From JASFQI01 sp050115555 (GTDB taxonomy: Bacteria; Desulfobacterota; DSM-4660; Desulfatiglandales; HGW-15): 17,528 nt of DNA. The notes under the pieces were generated by a model. It was given only the letters and a program-made list of their open reading frames with translations. It was not told where the DNA came from and searched no databases. This document shows positions 7,840-15,248 of this stretch, piece by piece (within the stretch, counting starts at the first letter, position 1; each line of letters starts with the position of its first letter). The translations under genes were made by a program, and so were the position numbers. The DNA lies in NCBI GenBank assembly GCA_050115555.1, contig JASFQI010000070.1, positions 1-17,528 on the forward strand, given 5' to 3'.

Positions 7840-8978
7840 CCGGTTTCCTCCAGCTTCAATTTCATCCGCCTGTTGGCCAGGGCCACCATGAGGGCCGCGT
7901 AGAAGAAAAGGAGCAGGGCGTTCAGAAACAGGATTTCGAGCCCGATTCCCTTGAGGTAGATTCCCCGTAAAAGGGCGATAAAGTACCGGGCGGGCACCAC
8001 ATAGGTGAGCCACTGGATGGGAACGGGCATGTTTTCGATGGCAAACACAAAACCGCTCAGGAGCAGGGTGGGGAGAAAACCGGCCAGGAGGGCGGCCTGG
8101 TTGGCGACCACCTGCTTCTTCAGGGTCACGCTGAGCATCAGCCCGAAAAAGAGCGCCCCGGTGAGAAACAGGGTGACCACGAGAAAGAGAAGGCCTGCAT
8201 TTCCTCGAAAGGGCACGCCGAACAGTCCCCGCCCGAGGACCACGGCCACGGCCACGTCGGCATACCCGATGGCAAAGTAGGGAACCACTTTGCCAAGAAT
8301 CAGCTCCGGTCCCCGAAGCGGGGTGCTGATGAGCTGCTCCATGGTGCCGGTTTCCCACTCCCGGGCCACCGTGACGCTCGTGAGCATGGCCGCGATCACC
8401 ATCATCACGATGGCGATGATGCCCGGGATGATCATGTCCTGACTGCGAAGGGCCGGGTTGTACCACGCTCGGGGCACGAGCTCTACGGGCGGATCCGGTG
8501 CCGTGCCCCCCAGCAGCCGAACCCGTTCCACGTTGAGCTTCCGGGTATAGAGCAGCCCGAGGCCCCGCACGTATCCCAATGCCAGGCGGGAGGTGTTGGC
8601 GTCGCTCCCGTCGGCGAGGACCTGGACACGGGCCGTCCGGTCGGCCTGAACGTCCTCGGCAAAGTCCGAGGGCACGACCACCGCCAGGATGGCGCGGCCG
8701 GCGTCCAGGTCCTGCTGAAGCGCACGGTAGGTCTCGTGCCTCGCGGTAATGGCGAAATAGGGGGACCCGTCGAAAAACCTCAGAAAATCCCGGCTCTGGG
8801 GCGTGCGCGACTGATCCCAGACTGCGGTAGGGACCTGATTCAGGTCCAGGTTTAGGGCGTAGCCGAAGAGGAGAATCAAGACCATGGGAATGGCCAGGGC
8901 CAGAAACAGGCTCCGCCAGTCCCGGATGACGTGCAGGAACTCCTTTCGGGCCACGGCCCGCAGTCGTCTAGGATTCAT
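7836..8978 (-). CDS. ybhS: ABC-2 type permease, YbhS-like
   Basis: This 380-residue permease is paralogous to the next gene and resembles E. coli YbhS. It has an N-terminal helix (LFLALAIPMVLILLFGYALN), a periplasmic domain with SPYFAITAR and ADGSDANTSRLALGYV, and RAWYNPALRSQDMIIPG. The five-helix ABC-2 core includes VAREWETGTMEQLISTP and LLSGFVFAIENMPVPIQ. I chose the ATG at 8976-8978, which gives MNPRRLRAVARKEFLHVIRD, the standard start of the family. It overlaps the ATPase stop by 11 nt, and its own stop overlaps the next start. Such tight coupling implies fixed stoichiometry in one inner-membrane complex. Confidence 0.93.
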   Translation of the reverse strand: MNPRRLRAVARKEFLHVIRDWRSLFLALAIPMVLILLFGYALNLDLNQVPTAVWDQSRTPQSRDFLRFFDGSPYFAITARHETYRALQQDLDAGRAILAVVVPSDFAEDVQADRTARVQVLADGSDANTSRLALGYVRGLGLLYTRKLNVERVRLLGGTAPDPPVELVPRAWYNPALRSQDMIIPGIIAIVMMVIAAMLTSVTVAREWETGTMEQLISTPLRGPELILGKVVPYFAIGYADVAVAVVLGRGLFGVPFRGNAGLLFLVVTLFLTGALFFGLMLSVTLKKQVVANQAALLAGFLPTLLLSGFVFAIENMPVPIQWLTYVVPARYFIALLRGIYLKGIGLEILFLNALLLFFYAALMVALANRRMKLKLEETG

Positions 8979-10995
8979 GCGAAGGGCCTCCGGAACTCGT
9001 CTCCGCTTCACGATCCTCCCTCTCGATGAGGGAGACGAACACGTCCTCGAGGCTGGGTGAAATGCGCTCAAGGGACTGAATGGCGACACCCCGCTGATCC
9101 AGCGTTTCCTGAATGGCCCTGCGGGCCCTCTCTGCATCCTTCACCACGAGGTGGAGGCCTGCCCCGAACAGGGCAATCTCCTGAACACCGGGGAGCGCCT
9201 CCAGCTCGTCCATGACATCCTGGGGAGCCGGGCATTGAAGGTCCAGGATCTCCGCCTGCGTCATTCGGGACTTGAGGTCCTGGGGTGTTCCCATGGCCAC
9301 CAGACGGCCCCTGTAGATGAGGGCAATGCGATTGCAGTACTCGGCCTCCTCCATGTAGTGGGTGGTGACAAACACGGTCACGCCCCGCTCCGCCATCTCA
9401 TAGATCAGGTCCCAGAACCGCCGCCGGCTCATGGGGTCCACCCCGCTGGTGGGTTCGTCCAGGAAGACGATGGGGGGATTGTGGAGCACGGCGCAAGCCA
9501 TGGCCAGGCGCTGCTTCCATCCCCCGCTGAGGAGCGAAACGGGACGGTGCCCCAGACCCTCCAGACCGGCCATGGACACGGCCCAGGCCTTTTGCCGGCG
9601 AAGCCGCTCGCCCCTGAGCCCGTAGATTCCGCCGTAGAAGTCGATGTTCTCCTCTGCGGTGAGGTCCTCGTAGAGAGAGAACTTCTGGCTCATGTATCCG
9701 ATGTGCCGCTTGATGGCCTCGGGCTCGGTGGCGATGTCGAACCCCGCCACGGTCCCGCCGCCCCGGCTCGGTCGAAGGAGACCGCAGAGCATGCGGATGA
9801 CCGTGCTCTTTCCTGCCCCGTTGGGCCCCAGGAACCCGAACACCTCCCCGCGGGGCACGTCGAAGCTCACCCGGTCCACAGCCACAAAGGTCCCGAAACG
9901 CCGGGTCAGCTCGTTCACGTGAACTGCGGACCGGTCTTCGGTCCTGGGATCCAAAACGGACTCGCCCATGCCCTTCGGGGTCGCAGGTACCTCCGAGGAG
10001 CCTGGTTCGGGGGCCGCCCCGAGACCCTCTCCCTTTCCCCCGGATCGGGGTTGGGTGGAAGACCCCTCGAAGCCCTGCATTCGGTGCACAAACACGTCCT
10101 CCAACGAGGGGGCCTTTTCTCGAATCTCCTCAAAGGGCAGGTGCGCCTGAAGGAGGGCCTCCCGGGCCACCCGGCCGGCTGAAGCCGCATCCGCACAGAC
10201 AACGTGGACCTCGTCCCCGAACACCTCGATTTCATGGCCTTTCAAGGTTTGAGCGAGAACACGACGCACCGCTCGCGCCTGCGGTGTGCGAACGGCCAGC
10301 AAGGTCCCTTTCATGCCCGACTTGATGGTTTGGGGGTCCCCGTGTGCCAGGATCCGGCCTTGATCGATCAGGCCCACGCGGGTGCACCGCTCGGCCTCGT
10401 CCAGGTAGGCCGTGGTAACGAGGATGGCCACGCCTTCACGCAGCAGCCGGTAGAGGATGCGCCAGAAATCCCGGCGACTCAACGGGTCCACGCCATTGGT
10501 GGGTTCGTCCAGGAGGAGGACGCGGGGGGTGTGAATCAGAGCGCAGACGAGCTGAAGTTTCTGCTTCATGCCTCCGGAAAGGCGACCGGCCAGGCGCTTC
10601 TTGAAGGGTCGCATGGAGCTGAAGTCCAGGAGCTCATCGATCCGCTCCCTCCGGCCTTTTGCCGGAACCCCATAAAGGTCGGCGTAGAACGCCACGTTCT
10701 CCTCCACGGTGAGGTCGGTGTACAGCCCGAACTTCTGGCTCATGTAGGCCAGGCTATCTTTGACGTTCCCCGGCTCCGTGCGCGTGTCGTACCCGGCGAT
10801 ACGTGCTTCTCCCTGGCTGGGATCCAGGATGCCGCTCATCATGCGGAGCGTGGTGGTCTTGCCGGCCCCGTCCGGCCCTACCAGGCCGAAAATCTCACCG
10901 GGCCGCACCTCCAGGTCCAGCTCGTTCACGGCGATGCTCTCCCCGAAGCGCCTGGTCAGGCCCCGGGCCGAGATGGCGGCGTCAGGGATCGGCAT
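8968..10995 (-). CDS. ybhF: Double-NBD ABC exporter ATPase, YbhF-like
   Basis: This 675-residue cytoplasmic ATPase has two fused nucleotide-binding domains that power the two ABC-2 permeases. NBD1: Walker A GPDGAGKTT (residues 40-48), signature LSGGM (139-143), Walker B LLLDEP (160-165). NBD2: Walker A GPNGAGKST (390-398), signature LSGGW (489-493), Walker B VFLDEP (510-515), switch His546 in TTHYMEEAE. In NBD1 the switch His is replaced by Ala196 (TTAYLDEAE). E. coli YbhF also has a non-His residue there and shares the unusual GPDGAGKTT, so one degenerate ATP site looks ancestral. A Gly/Ser/Pro-rich linker, about residues 305-355, joins the halves and makes it longer than E. coli YbhF (578). 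The ATG at 10993-10995 overlaps the adaptor stop by 14 nt. Confidence 0.95.
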   Translation of the reverse strand: MPIPDAAISARGLTRRFGESIAVNELDLEVRPGEIFGLVGPDGAGKTTTLRMMSGILDPSQGEARIAGYDTRTEPGNVKDSLAYMSQKFGLYTDLTVEENVAFYADLYGVPAKGRRERIDELLDFSSMRPFKKRLAGRLSGGMKQKLQLVCALIHTPRVLLLDEPTNGVDPLSRRDFWRILYRLLREGVAILVTTAYLDEAERCTRVGLIDQGRILAHGDPQTIKSGMKGTLLAVRTPQARAVRRVLAQTLKGHEIEVFGDEVHVVCADAASAGRVAREALLQAHLPFEEIREKAPSLEDVFVHRMQGFEGSSTQPRSGGKGEGLGAAPEPGSSEVPATPKGMGESVLDPRTEDRSAVHVNELTRRFGTFVAVDRVSFDVPRGEVFGFLGPNGAGKSTVIRMLCGLLRPSRGGGTVAGFDIATEPEAIKRHIGYMSQKFSLYEDLTAEENIDFYGGIYGLRGERLRRQKAWAVSMAGLEGLGHRPVSLLSGGWKQRLAMACAVLHNPPIVFLDEPTSGVDPMSRRRFWDLIYEMAERGVTVFVTTHYMEEAEYCNRIALIYRGRLVAMGTPQDLKSRMTQAEILDLQCPAPQDVMDELEALPGVQEIALFGAGLHLVVKDAERARRAIQETLDQRGVAIQSLERISPSLEDVFVSLIEREDREAETSSGGPSHES

Positions 10996-12193
10996 GATCG
11001 GAGGACTCCCCTTGAAGGACGGCGTCCGCGGGCATGCCCGGCTTGAGCTCCCGATTCGGGTTGACGAGATCGATCTTGATGCGGTACATGAGCTTGACCC
11101 GCTCCTCATACGTCTGGACGGACTTGGGTGTGAACTCCGCCTCGCTGCTTATGAACGCGATGCGCCCCGTGTACGTCTTCCCTGGATAGGTGTCCGTCCG
11201 CACCTCTGCCTCACCGCCCAGCTCGATACGACCCATCTCGGTCTCCGGGACATAGGCCCGCAGCCACACACGGTCCAGCCGCCCCACCGTCACCACGGCC
11301 GCTCCTGTCATGAGGTACTCACCGGGCTCGGCGGCCTTGCTCAAAACGACTCCGTCGAACGGGGCTCGAAGCTCCGTGTAGGCCAACTGTTGACGGGCCC
11401 TGCGCAGGGCCTCCTCGGCCAGGCGGACCTTGGCCCGGGCCTGCGCGACCGCCTCGACCCGGGGGCCTGCCTTGACCCGTGCATAGGCCGCCTCGGCCTG
11501 GTGCAGGGCGGCCCGGGCCTGAAAAATACGCTCCTTCCGGGTCCCTTCCTCACGGAGATCCAGGGCCTCTCTCGCGCTTCCAAGCGCGGCCTCGGTCTCC
11601 TCAAAAGCGCTTTTCGCGGCCTCGTACTCACGCTGAACGCGCTCGTACTCCCGGTAACTCGCGACCTTGTCCTCGTACAGGGCCTGGTAGCGCTCGTACT
11701 CCGACCGGGCAAGCTCCAGGCGCGATCGCGCACCTACCAGGGCCGCTTCGGCCCGCTTCACCTCCTCCCCGGCCGCGGCGATCTCCTGCCTCCGGTTTCC
11801 GCGCTCCAGCTCCTCGAGAAAGGAACGGGCCTGCGCCACCTGTGCCTCCGCCTGCCTCACGTCCTCTTCGCGGCTTCCTGCCTCCAGTTCCGCGAGCACG
11901 GCCCGGGCATACTCGAGTTCGGCCTCGGCGCTCGCGACCCCCAGGGCCTGATCCGTATCCTCCAAGCGTGCCAGAATCTGACCGGCTCGGACGTTCTCCC
12001 CCTCATCCACTCTGCGTTCGAGCAGCCTTCCGGGGATCTTGAATCCGAGCTCGGCATCCGTGACCTCGATGTTGCCGGAGACCCGGAGGATGTCGGAATC
12101 CTTTGCGGTCTCGACCCAGTACAGGGCCCCTCCGATTCCCGCGAGCACCAGGAGGAGGGGAACCACAATGCGCATGCGTTTCTTTGCTTCCAT
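10982..12193 (-). CDS. ybhG: HlyD-family periplasmic adaptor, YbhG-like
   Basis: This 403-residue membrane-fusion protein is anchored by an N-terminal helix (about residues 8-26) and acts in the periplasm. It links the exporter to an outer-membrane channel or delivers substrate. The biotinyl-lipoyl half motif is near residues 38-80 (SGNIEVTDAELGFKIPGRL, VDEGENVRAGQIL). A long Ala/Glu/Arg-rich coiled-coil hairpin runs from about 85 to 270. The second lipoyl half (LRAPFDGVVLSKAAEPGEYL) and the beta-barrel with ISSEAEFTPKSVQT follow. That last motif is diagnostic of the YbhG group. It is about 70 residues longer than E. coli YbhG, mostly in the coiled coil, where a 26-residue unit occurs twice in each arm. 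The ATG at 12191-12193 has AGAAGG before it and starts 17 nt after the TetR stop. An outer-membrane partner is not encoded here. Confidence 0.93.
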   Translation of the reverse strand: MEAKKRMRIVVPLLLVLAGIGGALYWVETAKDSDILRVSGNIEVTDAELGFKIPGRLLERRVDEGENVRAGQILARLEDTDQALGVASAEAELEYARAVLAELEAGSREEDVRQAEAQVAQARSFLEELERGNRRQEIAAAGEEVKRAEAALVGARSRLELARSEYERYQALYEDKVASYREYERVQREYEAAKSAFEETEAALGSAREALDLREEGTRKERIFQARAALHQAEAAYARVKAGPRVEAVAQARAKVRLAEEALRRARQQLAYTELRAPFDGVVLSKAAEPGEYLMTGAAVVTVGRLDRVWLRAYVPETEMGRIELGGEAEVRTDTYPGKTYTGRIAFISSEAEFTPKSVQTYEERVKLMYRIKIDLVNPNRELKPGMPADAVLQGESSDHADP

Positions 12194-12210
12194 AATGCCT
12201 TCTCGCGTGT

Positions 12211-12858
12211 CTACGGGGACGGCTTCAACGCCCGCAGAATGAGGTCCTCGACATCCCGTGCCACGGCCGCTTGGCTCGTTTCGAATCGTTCCAGGGCACC
12301 GGCGTACTCCCGGCGTGAAGCCGCGATCTCCCCCAGGCGCGGGCGCATGACGCTGGTCATGGAAATCGTGGAGATCACCATGATGTGGATCACGACGGGG
12401 TTGGCTTCCACAAACACACCTTTTTCCACGCCTTCCTCGAGGAGACCCGCCAGCAGGAGAATAATCCGCCCCAGGTCCTGAATCACGATGTCCGGAAGGT
12501 TCCTTCCGCCGGACGCCACCTCCTGAAGCATGATCGGCGGCAGGCGGGGGTTCTCCTGCACGGTGCGGGCGAAGGTGCGCACGTAGATCCGGAGCTTCTC
12601 CTCGGGTGATGCGATCGGGTCCAGCTTTTGGTGCAATCGATCGGCCGTACCGGAGAACACGTGGTGGAGGACCTCGGCATACAGGGTAGCCTTGTCCCCG
12701 ATGCGGTAGTACATCATGGCCTTGTTTACCCCGGCCCGCCGGGCGATTTCATCCACCCGGGCGCCTCCAAACCCTTCCTCGGCAAACACCTCGGTCGCGG
12801 CCTCCAGGATGTCCCGTATGGCCTGGACTTTTTTGTCTTCCAATGCATCCTTACTCAT
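12211..12858 (-). CDS. TetR/AcrR-family repressor of the exporter operon
   Basis: This 215-residue regulator has an N-terminal TetR helix-turn-helix (ILEAATEVFAEEGFGGARV, DEIARRAGVNKAMMYYRIGD, KATLYAEVL). An all-helical C-terminal ligand/dimer domain contains LPPIMLQEVASGGRNLPD. I chose the ATG at 12856-12858 because AGGAGG lies 5 nt upstream. The frame continues to a TTG at 12885 but without need. It is the first gene of the operon, as cecR is beside ybhGFSR in E. coli, though the ligand domain does not look like CecR. It likely represses itself and the exporter by binding the palindrome at 12891-12916, released by a drug or metabolite. Confidence 0.92.
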   Translation of the reverse strand: MSKDALEDKKVQAIRDILEAATEVFAEEGFGGARVDEIARRAGVNKAMMYYRIGDKATLYAEVLHHVFSGTADRLHQKLDPIASPEEKLRIYVRTFARTVQENPRLPPIMLQEVASGGRNLPDIVIQDLGRIILLLAGLLEEGVEKGVFVEANPVVIHIMVISTISMTSVMRPRLGEIAASRREYAGALERFETSQAAVARDVEDLILRALKPSP

Positions 12859-12890
12859 CGCCCCTCCTGTGAAAGGCCCTGTCAACCAAA

Positions 12891-12916
12891 ATTTTAACTA
12901 ACCGTTTAGTTTAAAT
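12891..12916. promoter_or_regulatory. Palindrome before the TetR gene, candidate operator
   Basis: The core aactaa-ccgt-ttagtt (12896-12911) is an inverted repeat. Adding flanking atttt and ttaaat gives a 26-bp imperfect palindrome with only two mismatched pairs. It begins 33 nt before the TetR start codon, in an AT-rich stretch that should hold the promoter (a TAAAAT -10-like hexamer on the minus strand overlaps it). Position and symmetry are those of a TetR-family autoregulatory site. Confidence 0.75.
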
Positions 12917-12967
12917 ATTGTTTAAGGTAAGGTCTCGATATCCGGATGTCAAGGGAAAAGGAATCTC

Positions 12968-12997
12968 CCCCGTCGTACCGCCAACAGCGAGACGGGG
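12968..12997 (-). terminator. Possible intrinsic terminator of the acetyltransferase gene
   Basis: The arms ccccgtc (12968-12974) and gacgggg (12991-12997) form a 7-bp GC stem with a 16-nt loop. On the minus strand the stem is followed by an interrupted T-rich stretch (ttccttttccctt). The large loop and broken T run make this only a candidate. Confidence 0.3.
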
Positions 12998-13145
12998 AAT
13001 GGGCCGGTTCCGTGATTCGGTGGTCGGAATCGTACAAATCGCTAGAATCTGACGCCCCAAGCGCTTATTCTTCGCGCAATGGATCGTCGACGTTGTTTGG
13101 TGACGGGATGATGCGATGATGTGAAAACGCTGCACGAAACACGTG

Positions 13146-14183
13146 TCACGAACCACGATTTGCGACTACGGCCTCCCAGTCCGCCCGCACCCGCTCCAGA
13201 AGGGCCTTGGCGCGGTCAAATTGGAGGATCACGCCGTCCCAGGAAGGGGGGACGGCGATCCGCTGCATGAGAAGACCATCCCGGTCGAACCACCGGGGAA
13301 GCACCCCTCCGAGAAAGTAGCCGCGATCTCGAAGCACGCGTGCGGCCTCTCCTGCCCACGGTTCGAACAGAGGAATCCAGACCTGGTTGACCTGAACTCC
13401 TGCTGCATCAAGCGTTGCTTCCTCCTTCGCGAGGGCGGCCTCGAAATCCTTACCCGCCTCGGTCACAGCCATACGGGCGACCTGGGCGAAGTCGAATCGG
13501 CGTGTCCGAATGCGGGTCCGGCCGTCCGCAGGCATCGGTTCCTCGGAAGGGACCAGGTCTCGCGGGTCGTCGAGCCTCTGATAAAGAAATCGCAGGTCAT
13601 CCTCGTAGACCGCCGGGAGAAAGACCCGGTGGGGACGGGACCGAATCGTTCGAAAATCCAGCAGTGACGCCACGCGCCCGGTCGCACTCCCCTCCTGCGT
13701 GTAGGCCGCCGCGGGCATGAGATCCACCTCCAGGGCCATGGTTCCCCACCCCAGGCTTCGGCACATTTTCTGGGAAAACACGTGGTTGCATACGCTCTCC
13801 CCGAAGATGGCATCCACCCCCGGCCGGCGCCCCGCCTCCTCCTGGCCGTGGGCCACGAGCCGTGTAAAGAGACCCTTGCCCCCACGATACGCTACATGCA
13901 CCAGGCCGGCCCCGGACTCGTACACCCCGGGATGGGGGGCGCTCCGAAACAGGGCATTGTGGCCCACCACATCCCCCTTCGGGGTCCGCGCCACGCTCGA
14001 CAGGGTGCGGCCGTCCGCGTTCTCTCGAATGAGCCTTTCCGGCTCCAGATAGGTCCGCACGGGGTAGCCCTCCCCGTACACCGAAAGGAAGAGACGACGG
14101 ACTCCTTCGGCGTCCTCCGGCCGGAACCGATCCACCACCCACGACTGCCCGGGTTCGATCTCCTGCACCTTGCTCTCTTTCAT
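13146..14183 (-). CDS. GNAT-family N-acetyltransferase, substrate unknown
   Basis: This 345-residue, probably cytoplasmic protein has a GNAT fold in its first half. It shows a family-like N-terminal strand (VVDRFRPEDAEGVRRLFLSVY), a motif A-like acetyl-CoA loop (VHVAYRGGKGLFTRLV, residues 95-110), and the segment NHVFSQKMCRSLGW near 133-146, which resembles the end of a GNAT domain. The second half (about 150-345) is not recognised. It is longer than a single-domain GNAT (150-180 residues) and may be a second, diverged GNAT domain, since VLRDRGYFLGGVLPRWF also resembles the closing strand of that fold. The ATG at 14181-14183 has GAGGAG before it. It seems to be a single-gene unit; nothing nearby points to a substrate. 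Confidence 0.75.
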   Translation of the reverse strand: MKESKVQEIEPGQSWVVDRFRPEDAEGVRRLFLSVYGEGYPVRTYLEPERLIRENADGRTLSSVARTPKGDVVGHNALFRSAPHPGVYESGAGLVHVAYRGGKGLFTRLVAHGQEEAGRRPGVDAIFGESVCNHVFSQKMCRSLGWGTMALEVDLMPAAAYTQEGSATGRVASLLDFRTIRSRPHRVFLPAVYEDDLRFLYQRLDDPRDLVPSEEPMPADGRTRIRTRRFDFAQVARMAVTEAGKDFEAALAKEEATLDAAGVQVNQVWIPLFEPWAGEAARVLRDRGYFLGGVLPRWFDRDGLLMQRIAVPPSWDGVILQFDRAKALLERVRADWEAVVANRGS

Positions 14184-14226
14184 GGAACGCTCCTCTGGAC
14201 GACGTTTCGTAGAAGCCCATAAGGCT

Positions 14227-14274
14227 CATTTTGGTCGTCAGAGAGCGTAGCCCTGCTCAGCCGCAACCAAAATG
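14227..14274. repeat. Inverted repeat with 30-nt spacer
   Basis: cattttggt at 14227-14235 and accaaaatg at 14266-14274 are perfect inverse complements. The spacer contains a further short pairing (gagc/gctc). It may be a hairpin in the acetyltransferase leader, since it lies 44 nt before that start, or a fragment of a repeat element. Confidence 0.5.
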
Positions 14275-14321
14275 CTTCTCTTGCTCCAGATCCCCGGGCT
14301 TTTTCGCGGCCTCTCATCCAT

Positions 14322-14424
14322 TTGCCGGTCTCGGAAAATTCGCTCGCCCGCTGTTGGCTACATTGTACGACCTCGGAATCGCCAGGGGCAAATCTCCTGC
14401 TCACCGCTTTTTGCGACTCCATCA
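14322..14424. repeat. Dispersed intergenic repeat, copy 1
   Basis: This stretch of about 103 nt aligns nearly without gaps to 15742-15845, in the same orientation. Shared blocks include ctgttggctaca, ggcaaatctcc and gctttttgcgactccatca, with a matching gg-tctcg-aaaa start. The copies are diverged, so they are not a recent duplication. Short chance reading frames starting MMESQKA occur on the minus strand of both copies. Confidence 0.8.
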
Positions 14425-14615
14425 TCCATTTCTTTTTGGTCTTCAGCTTCGCCGCGTTACGCGGCTGACCCGGGCACCGGTCAGGACGTTCGGGGGAAAC
14501 CCAGCCCCTCAGAATCCGCATGCAGACTTTCCGCCTTGACTAACGTCACCATCTGTGACAAGAAACGGCAGGCTTTGACAGGAGCCGGGGCGGACCCATC
14601 CGCCGGGAGACGCTG

Positions 14616-15248
14616 TTGGCATCGAAGAAGGAAAAGCCGGACCAGGAACCCACGAAACGCAAACGGAAGAGCACGCTCCGGGAATACGCCGAGGCGGCCG
14701 CCATTGCCGTTCTGCTCGCCCTCTTCATTCGAACCTTTGTCGTGCAGGCCTTTAAGATCCCCTCCGGTTCCATGGAGCGGACCCTGCTTATCGGGGACCA
14801 CATCCTGGTCAACAAGTTCGTCTATGGCGTCAAACTCCCGTTCGTTCGAAAAACGATCATTCCGGTGAGCCAACCCGAGCGCGGGGATATCATTGTTTTC
14901 ATCTACCCGGTGGACCCGAGCAAGGATTTCATCAAGCGGGTCATCGGCATTCCAGGAGACAAAGTCGAGATCATCGACGAGAAGCTCTTCATCAACGACC
15001 GCCCCTTTCCCGACGAGCACGGTGTGTACACAAACCGATCGGGCCGCTCCGGAAATCCCGGCAGCAAGTACAACTTCGGACCGGTCACGGTCCCGGAAGA
15101 CCAGTACTTCGTGATGGGCGACAACCGGGATCACAGCTACGACAGCCGCTTCTGGGGTTTCGTACCGGAGGATTCCATCAAAGGCGAGGCCTTTATGATC
15201 TACTGGTCCTGGCCCCACTGGCGCCGTACCTTCGACCTCATCGACTGA
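14616..15248 (+). CDS. lepB: Signal peptidase I
   Basis: This 210-residue inner-membrane serine protease cleaves signal peptides from exported proteins. A basic N-terminus (residues 3-20) precedes a single membrane anchor (about 24-45). Box B holds the nucleophile Ser52 (IPSGSM), box D the general base Lys107 (FIKRVIGIPGD), and box E GDNRDHSYDSR spans 168-178. The Ser/Lys dyad is intact. The start is TTG at 14616-14618. No ATG or GTG lies in frame between the upstream stop (TGA at 14556-14558) and the active-site region, and a weak GGGAG lies 6 nt before the TTG. The 3' end overlaps the convergent Nudix gene by 11 nt. It needs no neighbour for function; the exported DctP and YbhG here are typical of Sec-handled proteins. 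Confidence 0.95.
   Translation: MASKKEKPDQEPTKRKRKSTLREYAEAAAIAVLLALFIRTFVVQAFKIPSGSMERTLLIGDHILVNKFVYGVKLPFVRKTIIPVSQPERGDIIVFIYPVDPSKDFIKRVIGIPGDKVEIIDEKLFINDRPFPDEHGVYTNRSGRSGNPGSKYNFGPVTVPEDQYFVMGDNRDHSYDSRFWGFVPEDSIKGEAFMIYWSWPHWRRTFDLID

Larger units (their letters stand above)
14184..14615. other. Repeat-bearing intergenic region between acetyltransferase and lepB
   Basis: These 432 nt between divergent genes hold no convincing gene. They contain a 9-bp inverted repeat (14227-14274), one copy of a dispersed repeat (14322-14424), and a small GC hairpin gccgcg-tta-cgcggc (14451-14465). The 13-mers at 14229-14241 and 14434-14446 differ at one base, so related elements seem to be layered here. 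The lepB promoter must lie at its right end, but no good hexamer pair was found. Confidence 0.6.

Noticed and set aside
10760..12481. 573-codon open frame on the + strand
   Set aside because: It lies antisense to the ATPase, adaptor and TetR genes, all firmly identified on the other strand.
12911..13156. 81-codon open frame on the - strand in the TetR/acetyltransferase gap
   Set aside because: It has no ribosome-binding site, overlaps the candidate operator and terminator, and resembles no known protein.
14231..14539. 102-codon open frame on the + strand before lepB
   Set aside because: It runs through the repeat region without a ribosome-binding site and shows no domain.
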